In this document: piece by piece, positions 17,443-25,551 of the stretch
Layout: each line of letters opens with the position of its first letter
Numbering within the stretch: the first letter of the stretch is position 1
Assembly (NCBI GenBank): GCA_012519745.1
Contig: JAAYPO010000008.1
Coordinates: forward strand, 1-64,000
From: Clostridiaceae bacterium
GTDB taxonomy: Bacteria > Bacillota > Clostridia > Acetivibrionales > DTU013
DNA: 64,000 nucleotides
Direction of reading: 5' to 3'
Position numbers and translations under genes: made by a program
Notes under the pieces: generated by a model
Seen by the model: the letters and a program-made list of their open reading frames with translations, nothing else
What the model was told of the DNA's origin: nothing
The model's database searches: none

Positions 17443-18051
17443 ATGAATGCATGTGTGATACAGGCAGTGCTAGGTGCGGATATGTGGGAATGGATCTATT
17501 TTTTTGATGATGCTGTTTATAAGTTCGTTTCCGGTTTTATTTCTGATGATATGACCAGGATCATGAAATTTTTCACTTTCCTGGGTTCGGGATGGACTAT
17601 AGCATTTCTGACAGTGTTGCTGCCGTTTTTTATATTTGTTCTGAGAAAGAAGAAGTACTACAGGATGGCTCTTGCGCTGACGGCAAATATAGCGCTGGGA
17701 GCGCTTTTTAACCAGCTTCTGAAACATCTGTTTCTGCGGCCGAGGCCGGATATACTGAGATTGATAGAAATAAGCGGCTATAGCTTTCCAAGCGGCCATT
17801 CGATGAATTCATTGATTTTTTATGGCTTCATTGTATATTTGCTAGTGAAGAATGGCAGGCATTGGAGCAGATATATGCTTGCCGGTGCTGTCGGGCTGAT
17901 AGTCCTGCTCATCGGGATCAGCAGGATATATCTTGGCGTACATTATGCCAGTGATGTGCTGGCCGGATTTATGATCGGTTTTGGCTGGCTCGTCCTGGCG
18001 GCAAGGATCACGAAAAAGCTACACTTCGATACAAGCCGGCACACCGCCTGA
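17443..18051 (+). CDS. PAP2-family membrane phosphatase
   Basis: The 202-residue integral membrane protein has the three-part phosphatase signature: KHLFLRPRP (about 93-101), YSFPSGHSMNS (about 114-124) and SRIYLGVHYASDVLAG (about 164-179), with five or six hydrophobic helices. The family dephosphorylates undecaprenyl diphosphate, phosphatidic acid or related lipids at the outer face of the membrane; recycling of undecaprenyl diphosphate is a fair guess. AGGAAGG precedes the ATG. The gene follows the AraC gene by 22 bp and its stop codon is part of the first unit of the 41-bp array. Confidence 0.9.
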   Translation: MNACVIQAVLGADMWEWIYFFDDAVYKFVSGFISDDMTRIMKFFTFLGSGWTIAFLTVLLPFFIFVLRKKKYYRMALALTANIALGALFNQLLKHLFLRPRPDILRLIEISGYSFPSGHSMNSLIFYGFIVYLLVKNGRHWSRYMLAGAVGLIVLLIGISRIYLGVHYASDVLAGFMIGFGWLVLAARITKKLHFDTSRHTA

Positions 18052-18310
18052 CAAAAACACAGCGACCGCCGGTTTCATTTATCAAGTCCAGCCCTCCTCC
18101 TATAAAGTTGGGTGTTTCATTTAACTAGTCCAGTCTACGCCTGACAGATTGCCTATTCTATTTATCTAGTTCAGTCTACACCTGACAGATCGCCGGTTTC
18201 ATTTATCAAGTCCAGTCCACACCTGACAGATCGCCGGTTTCATTTATCAAGTCCAGTCTACGCCTGACAGATCGCCGGTTTCATTTATCAAGTCCAGTCC
18301 TCCTCCTATA
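18036..18310 (+). repeat. 41-bp tandem array starting at the PAP2 stop
   Basis: About six units related to CACCTGACAGATCGCCGGTT + TCATTTATCAAGTCCAGTCTA follow each other; the middle ones are nearly identical. The first, more divergent unit contains the TGA of the PAP2 gene (CGCCTGACA). A 19-bp side motif (CCTCCTCCTATAAAGTTGG) appears after the first unit and again at the end of the array, just before the first MITE-like element. Confidence 0.9.
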
Positions 18311-18318
18311 AAGTTGGT

Positions 18319-18447
18319 TGTTCAGAAAATCAAGTAAAGTGTGTGCGTGTTAACATAATCTCAAGTAAATCGCGATTATAGAGCGTTTTTTGCTTGTGAT
18401 TGGGTGTATTGGGTGGGAAATACACCCTTTACTTGAAATATGGAACA
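18319..18447. mobile_element. MITE-like element, copy 1 (129 bp)
   Basis: The element begins TGTTCAGAAAATCAAGTAAA and ends with the inverse, CTTTACTTGAAATATGGAACA; 20 of the 26 terminal bases match as an inverted repeat. It has no ORF. Inside it are a GTTAACATAATC segment and a hairpin GGGTGTATT...AATACACCC. A second copy starts 144 bp downstream and a third relative lies at 33063. Confidence 0.7.
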
Positions 18448-18462
18448 TATCATAAAGCCGGC

Positions 18463-18591
18463 TGTTCAGAAAATCAAGTAAAGTGTGTACGTGTTAACAT
18501 AATCTCAAGTAAATCGTGATTATAGAGCGTTTTTTGCTTGTGATTGGGTGTATTGGGTGGGAAATACACCCTTTACTTGAAATTTGGAACA
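18463..18591. mobile_element. MITE-like element, copy 2 (129 bp)
   Basis: It is almost identical to copy 1 over the full 129 bp (a few substitutions such as GTGTAC for GTGTGC and AATTTGG for AATATGG), with the same ends and internal hairpin. The two copies and the 15-bp linker form a 144-bp direct repeat, so one may have arisen by tandem duplication and not by transposition. Confidence 0.7.
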
Positions 18592-18713
18592 TAATTTTTT
18601 GGGGAGTTATTATGTCACACTAGACAGGCCGTACGTGGGTGCGGACAAAAACCTCACCCACGCACTCAGAGCCGTGAGCGAAAAATATGAACGACTGGTG
18701 AATAATATAGCCT
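18592..18713. other. spacer with a strong hairpin
   Basis: No gene. CGTGGGTG (18634-18641) pairs with CACCCACG (18655-18662) around a 13-base loop. The rest leads into the broken MFS gene. Confidence 0.5.
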
Positions 18714-19386
18714 TTGGATGGCAAAAGCTGCAATAGTATGGTAAAATGTACCTTAATAAAAACGGGAATGAAAATAGATGAGTATTTTCCGTTCAAACGG
18801 TATGCGGCAGCCTCCATAAGGTTCTTTGTAGGGAATCCGGGAGTGAGCATAGTATTGCTCGCGGGGATGATCACCGAAGCCACACTGAATTTCCTTGAGG
18901 AGTTCTGGCAGATATACATTGAAAGACTGCAGATACCTGTTGCCTGGTATGGAATGTTTTTGTCGCTCTTCATAGTGCTGAAGCTTCCGGGAAATATCCT
19001 GGCATCTGCCCTCAGAAAAAGGTTCGGTATCAGGACCATACTGTCAGGTGTTGCTGCCGGGTTCATATACATGTTGCTGTCGGGAGATCGTTCAAGCCTG
19101 GCGGTCATCGCAGTTGTCGGTTTGTTTTCGGGAGTTGCCGACCCTATGATAAGCGGTTATCTTCATCATAAAATAAGCGACAACGATATGAGAGCCACCA
19201 TTGAATCCTTCCAGTCCCTCGGGCTCAAGGGCTTTACAGCGCTGACCGGCATAGGCTTCGGCTATGTATGTATCACAACGCTTTGATATATTTGGGGGAT
19301 ATGGTTTCGCCGGTATTGTATGCGCCGTTTTTTTAGTATATTTCATTGTCGCCTCGCGTAAGGTGGTCGGGCGGGAACCGAAATAG
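18714..19386 (+). pseudogene. MFS transporter, truncated and frameshifted
   Basis: The frame starting at 18714 codes for only the second half of a major facilitator (about five membrane helices, with WYGMFLSLFIVLKLPGNIL and SGVADPMISGYLHHKI); a full transporter would have about 400 residues and twelve helices. At 19263-19272 the sequence GCTATGTATGTATC holds a 4-bp tandem duplication. Removing one copy restores a continuous, clearly MFS-like C-terminus (GYVSQRFDIFGGYGF and a last helix) that ends in a TAG at 19384-19386, inside the first unit of the 25-bp array. The gene is therefore broken twice and is unlikely to work. Confidence 0.8.
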
Positions 19387-19590
19387 GACAGTCGGGTAGG
19401 AATCCACGTAAAATAGTCGGGCGGGAACCGAAATAGGACAGTCGGGTAGGAATCCGCGAAAGGTGGTCGGGCGGGAGCCGAAATAGGACAGTCGGGTAGG
19501 AATCCACGTAAAATAGTCGGGCGGGAACCCACGCAAAATAGTCAGATGGGAGCCGAAGTAGAACAGTCGGGCGGGAATCCATGCAAAACG
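19366..19590 (+). repeat. nine 25-bp tandem units
   Basis: Nine units of exactly 25 bp fill 225 bases. Two subtypes alternate (GTCGGGCGGGAACCGAAATA+GGACA and GTCGGGTAGGAATCCACGTA+AAATA), so the array grew partly as 50-bp pairs. The first unit contains the TAG that ends the restored MFS frame. Long open frames across it on the minus strand are a by-product of the repeat. Confidence 0.95.
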
Positions 19591-19639
19591 CATACCGGTG
19601 TGGGGCCGCTCCTGTGGTTTGTCGGAGGAGGTCAAACGG

Positions 19640-20119
19640 ATGCTGGATGCCGGAGCCATCGATGAAACTAAAAGAAAGCTCAGGAAACTGAAGAAGCTGG
19701 AGATAAAGATACGCTTCGGAAGTTCAGGCAGTGCTGCCAATCTGAATGTTGACAGTGTAATGAAATCAAACCGCATCAAGCTTGTATGGGATGAGTTTTT
19801 CAGCATCGGAGGCGAGGGACGGGCAGTGGTGAAGTATAAGCTGGAAGATGTGGCGGCAATGACCAGGGATGAGTACAAAAACGTGCTTGATGAGTTTTTC
19901 TTCAATGTCTACTACAGGTATTACACCGAAAACGGAATATCTGCCGCGCAGCTGTATGATCCCGAATTGCTCGGATGGATGGGCCTTGCGCCGGATGCAT
20001 CCGCAGCGGACATCAAAAGGAGGTTCAGGGAGCTTGCAAAGAAGTATCACCCTGATACAGGCGGAGACGGCAAAAAATTTATCGAATTAATGGAGAATTA
20101 TAATAAGCTGATGGAATGA
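19640..20119 (+). CDS. protein with C-terminal J domain
   Basis: The 159-residue protein carries a DnaJ-type J domain at its C-terminus (about 105-159): LGLAPDASAADIKRRFRELAKKYHPD-like text with the essential HPD and a following TGGD. The first 100 residues are charged and helical, with no known domain. J domains stimulate Hsp70 ATPase; a C-terminal location without G/F or zinc domains points to a specialised co-chaperone. ATG at 19640 is chosen because GGAGGAGGT lies seven bases upstream. The stop codon is inside a 17-18-bp tandem repeat. Confidence 0.8.
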   Translation: MLDAGAIDETKRKLRKLKKLEIKIRFGSSGSAANLNVDSVMKSNRIKLVWDEFFSIGGEGRAVVKYKLEDVAAMTRDEYKNVLDEFFFNVYYRYYTENGISAAQLYDPELLGWMGLAPDASAADIKRRFRELAKKYHPDTGGDGKKFIELMENYNKLME

Positions 20120-20176
20120 ATCCAAGTGATGGAATGAATCCAAGGAAAAAATGAATCCAAGGAAAAAATGAATCCC
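20110..20176 (+). repeat. 17-18-bp tandem repeat over the J-domain gene stop
   Basis: Two 18-bp units GATGGAATGAATCCAAGT/G are followed by two AAAAAATGAATCC(AAGG) units. The TGA in the first unit is the stop of the J-domain gene. Confidence 0.85.
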
Positions 20177-20181
20177 GGTCT

Positions 20182-20706
20182 TTATATCAAGGCCCTTTGC
20201 TTAATCATTTCATGTACGTTATTTGCATCCGGCACATTTTCGAGAGCAGCCCTGGCTGCAGAGACCTTGATATTGCTGCCGGCTTTTGGATTGAGGCGTA
20301 TGGTTCCGCAATTCCTGAGCTTGTCAATGAGACCTGCACTTAAATGGGGGCTGTAAACTGCCTCATAGTCCAGCACATTGATATCCTTTCCCATAATGCC
20401 CGAGGTAAAATAGATGCGCTTGTCCGTGACGGCATAATGGATGTATCTCCAGTTGAAAGCGCGATAAGCAGGCATTATTACAAAGACGATCACCACGACT
20501 GCAAGACCCAGATTAAGCTCGGATTCGAAGCTGACGGATGAATTTTCCTGCGAACCGACCGTATATGAGACAAATAGATAAAATGCCAATGCCGCCAGGA
20601 TTATCAGGTAGTTCAGAAGCTTGCCGAGTATAAACGCCACTTTGTCGGGCTTGCCCTCCCATACCAGGTTTTCACCGGGAGCAAACATATCCTTTATCAT
20701 AACCAC
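20182..20706 (-). CDS. membrane protein with bacterial PH-like domain
   Basis: About 170 residues with two hydrophobic helices (near 25-45 and 65-85) and a C-terminal PH-like (bPH2-type) domain that begins around RYIHYAVTDKRIYFTSG. Such proteins are common single-gene membrane proteins of unknown role. GTG at 20706, six bases after AAGGGA, is the preferred start; ATG at 20700 is the alternative. It is convergent with the J-domain gene. Confidence 0.75.
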   Translation of the reverse strand: MVMIKDMFAPGENLVWEGKPDKVAFILGKLLNYLIILAALAFYLFVSYTVGSQENSSVSFESELNLGLAVVVIVFVIMPAYRAFNWRYIHYAVTDKRIYFTSGIMGKDINVLDYEAVYSPHLSAGLIDKLRNCGTIRLNPKAGSNIKVSAARAALENVPDANNVHEMIKQRALI

Positions 20707-20768
20707 ATTCTTTCCCTTCAATAAATCGCTTTACCGGTAACTATTATATCATTAATCCAGCCCTGGTC

Positions 20769-22697
20769 CTATAGTGCCAGATAATCCTCCAAAGTACTGA
20801 AATCGCGGCCAAGGGCGGACACGGTTACCGAACAGTCCTGCAGGGCAGATTCTTTTTGTATGAAATCAATATCAGTGTCCTCTTTGCTGTTGGTTATGAT
20901 ATAAACTGTGTTGTATGCGGCAGCATATACCTTGTCGAATTTTCCTCCCAGGATCCCGGCCAGATCGGGGCTGCTAAAGCTGAAGCCTTTGGAATGGCTG
21001 ACCTTGAGCACGAACAGCTCCAGCCCGTATTCGGCTGCCTGCTTGATTTCATTTTTAAGGTCTCTTTTAAATACTTCCTCATAGTCAGGCTTCAACATGC
21101 TCTTCTGCTCTTCGATGAGATCCAGGCTATAAAGAAGAGGAGCGATGTGACCTGATATCGTTTCTATAGTAAGGACATTTTCCTCGTCACTGATCAAACT
21201 GTCGAAAAACTCAAATACTATGATAACACCGAGGGTTTCGACCTCCGATCTGCCTATATATATTGGTGCAATAAGCGCCCCTGTTATATCTCCGAACCTG
21301 TCATGGACATCTTCGCCGAAATACTTATTCAGCTCATCGCTCTCCATGGCCAGAGCAGTTCTGCCCTTAAACACCCTGCTCCAGTTCCTGTTGGTTTTTA
21401 TTGTCGAAACACCTTCATTTATTCCGAAGCTGCTTCTGACCATAAACTTTTTTTCTTCTCTGTCGTATGTCGCTATCAAACATTTCTCGGCCAGAAATGC
21501 TATACTGAGAGTTTTCATTGTAATATCCATCAGTGTTTCGATGTTCATTGAGCTGTTGATGTTTTTTACGAGTGTATTCAATGAAATCAGCCTGTCCAGC
21601 TTATTCTGAATAATTTTTTTCTGCTCTTCCACCTGTTTGAGATGTTTTGCGTTTGATATGGCAATATATGTGGAGGAAGAGAGGCTTTCGATCAGCTCGA
21701 ATATGTTCCTTTTGTATTCCGCGCCGGTGACCGTTGCGCCGAGGGTCACAAAGCCCAGTACATGGTCGCCCTTGTTGAGGAGGATCACATATTGAGCCTT
21801 CAGCACTGTAATACTATTGACGCCGTCTTTGAAAATACTGTTGAAATACTGCTCATCTTCAGGCTTTGACAGGTCAATGATGATGCGGTTCGGATCCACT
21901 GCTGCATTTTGATTGATTTCAAGAATTAGATCCAGAGACTTGATGCTTTCAAAAATAAACCGGCAGGATCTGAGGACATATCTCTCGCTCTTTTCATCAT
22001 ACAGCACAAAGCCCGTCGAAGAACTCTGTGTCAGCTCGGAGAATACATCTATGGACAGGCTGTACAGAGAATCCAGGTCCAGCTGGCTCAGCAAGGCTTT
22101 AGATGACTGGTTTATTGCAAAAAGATTGAATATCTTTTCATCGAGGCTTGCATTGGTGTTCTTTAGCTCGTTATAAGAGGCGTAATTTCTCATTGCACTG
22201 TTGCAAAGGTTCATCAGAACCTCACATATGATGTGGTCGTTTTCGTCAAAGTTTCCCGACGTTTTTTCCGGGATCAGTATGAAGCCTTCCAACCCTGCAT
22301 CGATTATGATCGGTACGACTATTTCTACATTGCAGCGGCTGAATATTTCTTCATCAAAGAAACGCAGGATAGAAGACCTTCCTGTAAGTATATTCCCATG
22401 AAAGACAGCCAGGTCATTGAGCTTTTTGGAGCCGGGGATGGTTTTGAGCCCGATGCATCTGCCTTTTTCTCTGACCAAACGGTAGCTGTCGCCGGTAAAT
22501 GAGTACAGGGACGAGCTATCAAGGGTCAGGAGCTCGTTTACAAAGTCAAATGCCGCATTCATGATCTGCTCGGCATTGAGCTTCTGCGAAAAATAGTCGA
22601 CAGCCAGGATAAGACCTGAGTAACGGAACATCTTGCCGGAAAGCTCTCTTTCTCTCTTTTGTTCTTCAACCTTATTCAATATTTCATTGTAGCCCAT
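20769..22697 (-). CDS. multi-GAF-domain signalling protein
   Basis: The 642-residue soluble protein has three GAF-like regions (about 40-180, 200-350 and 385-525), joined by helical linkers, and a C-terminal ~100-residue part without a recognised output domain. There is no histidine kinase, GGDEF or HD domain and no membrane helix. GAF domains bind small ligands or sense redox; here any signal must pass to a partner. It lies 27 bp after the FapA-like gene on the same strand, so the two are an operon and may act together. Confidence 0.8.
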   Translation of the reverse strand: MGYNEILNKVEEQKRERELSGKMFRYSGLILAVDYFSQKLNAEQIMNAAFDFVNELLTLDSSSLYSFTGDSYRLVREKGRCIGLKTIPGSKKLNDLAVFHGNILTGRSSILRFFDEEIFSRCNVEIVVPIIIDAGLEGFILIPEKTSGNFDENDHIICEVLMNLCNSAMRNYASYNELKNTNASLDEKIFNLFAINQSSKALLSQLDLDSLYSLSIDVFSELTQSSSTGFVLYDEKSERYVLRSCRFIFESIKSLDLILEINQNAAVDPNRIIIDLSKPEDEQYFNSIFKDGVNSITVLKAQYVILLNKGDHVLGFVTLGATVTGAEYKRNIFELIESLSSSTYIAISNAKHLKQVEEQKKIIQNKLDRLISLNTLVKNINSSMNIETLMDITMKTLSIAFLAEKCLIATYDREEKKFMVRSSFGINEGVSTIKTNRNWSRVFKGRTALAMESDELNKYFGEDVHDRFGDITGALIAPIYIGRSEVETLGVIIVFEFFDSLISDEENVLTIETISGHIAPLLYSLDLIEEQKSMLKPDYEEVFKRDLKNEIKQAAEYGLELFVLKVSHSKGFSFSSPDLAGILGGKFDKVYAAAYNTVYIITNSKEDTDIDFIQKESALQDCSVTVSALGRDFSTLEDYLAL

Positions 22698-22724
22698 ATC
22701 TACGCCTCCTGGTACGATAGAAAA

Positions 22725-24305
22725 TTATATCTCTCTCATTTCATTATCCTGCATAAAGAAGCATGATGCGATGGAATCTCTGAACAATTCCTTTGTTTCA
22801 TTCTTTATTTGTATCATTGTATTCGGATAGGCCCTTTTCAATATATTGACTTCTCCCTCGCCTTTTACGCGGAAATATTTCTGCATAGTCCTCAATTCCT
22901 TTTCAAGGCGCCTGACCTCGTCTTTGGATTGAAAATACCTTTCTCTGGCTGAATCGAAGCTCTTGTACTGTTTTGAGCTTGAATCTACCGCTTCGGTGAA
23001 TATTGAAAATGCCTGCTTGGCTTTTGCAAGATTTTCTTTTGCCTTGACCAGCGATGCATGAAGCTCGTCCAGGTCCTTTTTCATTTTACTGCGGCTGAAG
23101 CCCTTCACGATGATCTGTGTGCGTATTTCTCTCTCGTTTCCTATATAAGCGGCTTCTACCTTTTGCTCCGCCTCTATGACCCCGCCGATTATCCTGCCCT
23201 TTGCTGATTCAACGATCACCTGCTTTGCTATGATATTGCTGTTCAGACAATAAAAGCCGACATAGACCACACCGTCGCTGATGACAGTGGCATCGGAAAT
23301 GAACTTTGTATATATATCCTTTGTGGACCTGATGACTGCTTTGTTTTTGCCTGCAATACCGCCCTTGATCAGTATATTGCCGCCGCGGCTGACGACCTCC
23401 TTGACACTGCCGATCCCAAACTCTCCAAGGACCTCTAGATCGTCCCTTGCAGCTACTGAAAAGTTATCTGCGATGGCGCCCTTGACAGTGAGAAAGCCGT
23501 CGAAATCAATATTGCCGGTGTTGAAATCGATATCGCTGGATATCTCAAGATAGTTGGAAACACTTATTTTATCTCCGTTATAATGCACAGCGCCGGTGGT
23601 TTTTGCATAAAGGGTGGTGACCCCGTTTTCATATACCTCCGAAACTGTGCTGGGGTCATAAAAGAGCGGAAAGCGCTTGCCTTTCAGCTGATGCACGACT
23701 TCGCCCTTTACCGACTTGCCTGGCGCTCCATCTGTGGGGTCCGTGCGCTCTCCCAGCCAATCGCCCTTCTGGACTTTATTTATCAGATTCAATTCATAGT
23801 GATCTACCTTGCCGTCCTCTTTTATTTCAGGCTTCGGCTCTTTTAACTCAAACATTTTGATAACTGAGTCCTTGCCATTTACAGGCGGTATACCTTCTGC
23901 TACCAGAACAGGCACCCTGGACTCAAGCCTGCCGGCCAGAGCATCTGCCTTGATGCCGTAAATAACTCCTCGCTCCCGCAGCTTTACTATGATCTCCTTC
24001 ATCAGGGAGGCCCTGTTTTCATGGGACAGTTCATGTTCCTCGAGGTACAATGTCACATATGCCTTCATGTCATTGTCGGTTACTTCTATTACTATCCTTT
24101 GGTCTATTATGCCGAATTTCACCGGAGGGTGGGGGGCATTGAGCAGAGCATTTCTGATGGCGATAAAGCTGGTTATCCTTATTTCCGGATTATTAGTGAT
24201 GATCACATTGAAATCCTGGATCAAATACCCTTTTTTATATGTTTCAAGGTATACGCCATCCGTGTTTTTTGTTATCCTAATGTAATCGTTTTTAATAATG
24301 TCCAT
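22725..24305 (-). CDS. FapA-family (DUF342) protein
   Basis: The 526-residue protein follows the FapA pattern: an N-terminal alpha/beta part, the motif GDWLGERTDPTDGAPGKSVKG near residues 180-200, a right-handed beta-helix region rich in I/V-x-G repeats (about 240-400), and a C-terminal coiled coil (about 405-475). FapA-like proteins are widespread and poorly understood; links to flagellar placement and polymer-type scaffolds have been proposed. It is first in an operon with the triple-GAF protein. Confidence 0.85.
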   Translation of the reverse strand: MDIIKNDYIRITKNTDGVYLETYKKGYLIQDFNVIITNNPEIRITSFIAIRNALLNAPHPPVKFGIIDQRIVIEVTDNDMKAYVTLYLEEHELSHENRASLMKEIIVKLRERGVIYGIKADALAGRLESRVPVLVAEGIPPVNGKDSVIKMFELKEPKPEIKEDGKVDHYELNLINKVQKGDWLGERTDPTDGAPGKSVKGEVVHQLKGKRFPLFYDPSTVSEVYENGVTTLYAKTTGAVHYNGDKISVSNYLEISSDIDFNTGNIDFDGFLTVKGAIADNFSVAARDDLEVLGEFGIGSVKEVVSRGGNILIKGGIAGKNKAVIRSTKDIYTKFISDATVISDGVVYVGFYCLNSNIIAKQVIVESAKGRIIGGVIEAEQKVEAAYIGNEREIRTQIIVKGFSRSKMKKDLDELHASLVKAKENLAKAKQAFSIFTEAVDSSSKQYKSFDSARERYFQSKDEVRRLEKELRTMQKYFRVKGEGEVNILKRAYPNTMIQIKNETKELFRDSIASCFFMQDNEMREI

Positions 24306-24471
24306 GATATTAACTCCATCTCATGCTGGTTATGATATTCTGTAAGTATATTTTAAGTATTCGACATGTACAGTAACTATCCTTCTTATTTCGACATATT
24401 TAGCAAGCATTTTCACATTTTATAACAAGTTGGCAATTTTGATCAGGAAAAGAGATGCAACACTTACTATA

Positions 24472-24550
24472 CAAATTTTGCAAAGTATACTTGACATCAT
24501 TTGCAAAGCTTGCTATACTAAATATGCAAAGTACACATTGCAATAGTAAG
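24472..24550 (+). promoter_or_regulatory. sigma-A promoter overlapped by three TGCAAAG operator-like repeats
   Basis: TTGACA (24491-24496), a 17-bp spacer and TATACT (24514-24519) form a near-ideal vegetative promoter. Three copies of TTTGCAAAG(T/C) or TATGCAAAG stand at about 24477-24486, 24500-24509 and 24523-24532, before, between and after the promoter elements, spaced by about two helical turns. Such spacing suits binding by the small HTH regulator encoded next, i.e. autoregulation. Confidence 0.7.
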
Positions 24551-24567
24551 TGATAAGGAGGATGTGT

Positions 24568-24774
24568 TTGAAAACCAGGATTGCAGAACTGCGTAAAAAA
24601 AACAAACTGTCTCAGGAGGAGCTGGCTCTTGCTGTAGGTGTCACAAGACAGACCATAACATCCCTGGAGTGCGGCAAGTACACCGCATCCCTTGTATTGG
24701 CCTACAAGATAGCCAGGTATTTCGGACTGACCATAGAAGATGTATTTGATTTTTCAGATGTGGAGGAGTTGTAA
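24568..24774 (+). CDS. small Cro/CI-type (YozG-like) HTH regulator
   Basis: The 68-residue protein is a bare helix-turn-helix domain: RIAELRKKNKLSQEELA, then GVTRQTITSLE, ending in TIEDVFDFSD. TTG at 24568 gives the family N-terminus KTRIAELRK and lies six bases after AAGGAGG; the ATG at 24562 touches the ribosome binding site and is unlikely. It heads a three-gene cassette with two membrane proteins and has repeated operator-like sites in its own promoter. Confidence 0.9.
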   Translation: MKTRIAELRKKNKLSQEELALAVGVTRQTITSLECGKYTASLVLAYKIARYFGLTIEDVFDFSDVEEL

Positions 24775-24776
24775 GA

Positions 24777-25217
24777 ATGGAGAGGTTTAAAGATAAAATA
24801 CGAAAAAGAACAGTTTTGATGTCGTTATCCATAATAGCAATCTCAGGGATTTATTCTGTATTATCATTATACAGGGGCAGTATGCCCGCAGTACCTTATT
24901 TTATCAAAGACCTTCATACAGGAGCGTACCTTGGCATTAAACTTGTACTTTTATTCTATGTTTTAAAATATATCAGAAGTATACGGAGGGAAGAAGCACT
25001 CAAGAGATTATACATAGAAGAGAATGATGAAAGAACGATCATGATCATGCAAAAGTCCGGTGCATCAGGTATGGTCATATGCATGATCGGCTTTGCAATC
25101 GGTACTATCGTGGCTGGGTTTTTTAATGCCATCATGTTCTTTACACTACTTAGTGCGCTAATATTCATCGCATTGGTCAGGGTCTCTATAAAAATCTATT
25201 ATCATTTCACAATGTAA
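24777..25217 (+). CDS. four-helix membrane protein paired with the HTH regulator
   Basis: The 146-residue protein has four predicted membrane helices (about 13-30, 46-66, 96-116, 121-140) and a cytoplasmic loop with ENDERT between helices 2 and 3, typical of DUF2178-like proteins that are very often encoded next to YozG-like HTH regulators. It starts two bases after the regulator's stop. The function of such pairs is unknown; a membrane-stress or antimicrobial-peptide response has been suggested by context in other genomes. Confidence 0.75.
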   Translation: MERFKDKIRKRTVLMSLSIIAISGIYSVLSLYRGSMPAVPYFIKDLHTGAYLGIKLVLLFYVLKYIRSIRREEALKRLYIEENDERTIMIMQKSGASGMVICMIGFAIGTIVAGFFNAIMFFTLLSALIFIALVRVSIKIYYHFTM

Positions 25218-25233
25218 ACAGGAGGTACTATAT

Positions 25234-25527
25234 ATGTGCTGGTTACGTGATATCATAGCTGATAAAAACAATGTACAGGAGGATACTGATAATATGGGTA
25301 ATGGAAACGGTAAAGGAGAAAGATGTTTTATGAAGAATTGGCATTTGATCGCAGGCTTGCTGGTTTACAGTTCAACTATTATCCTAAAGCACACTATCGG
25401 GCTTCATGACTTTTTGTTGGGATTCGGACACGGACTCAGCATCGTGCTCATCATTATTGGCTTGCTTGCTTCTGCCGGAAGATCGGTATGCGGCCGGATA
25501 AAGCGCCGGAGAAAGCTCTCGGCCTGA
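25234..25527 (+). CDS. small two-helix membrane protein
   Basis: A 97-residue product with an acidic/Asn-Gly-rich first 35 residues, two hydrophobic helices (about 36-52 and 62-80) and a basic tail (GRIKRRRKLS). AGGAGG is eight bases before the ATG. Third gene of the HTH cassette; no family recognised. Confidence 0.65.
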   Translation: MCWLRDIIADKNNVQEDTDNMGNGNGKGERCFMKNWHLIAGLLVYSSTIILKHTIGLHDFLLGFGHGLSIVLIIIGLLASAGRSVCGRIKRRRKLSA

Positions 25528-25551
25528 CTCACTCAACGAAAGGAGCAAAAG

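Noticed and set aside
18036-18591. CRISPR array
   Set aside because: Units are contiguous without unique spacers and no cas genes are in the window.
19333-19905. 190-codon minus-strand frame with repeating FPPDYFTWIPTRL-like text
   Set aside because: It is the translation of the 25-bp tandem array plus the antisense of the J-domain gene. The period is not a multiple of three and there is no start signal.
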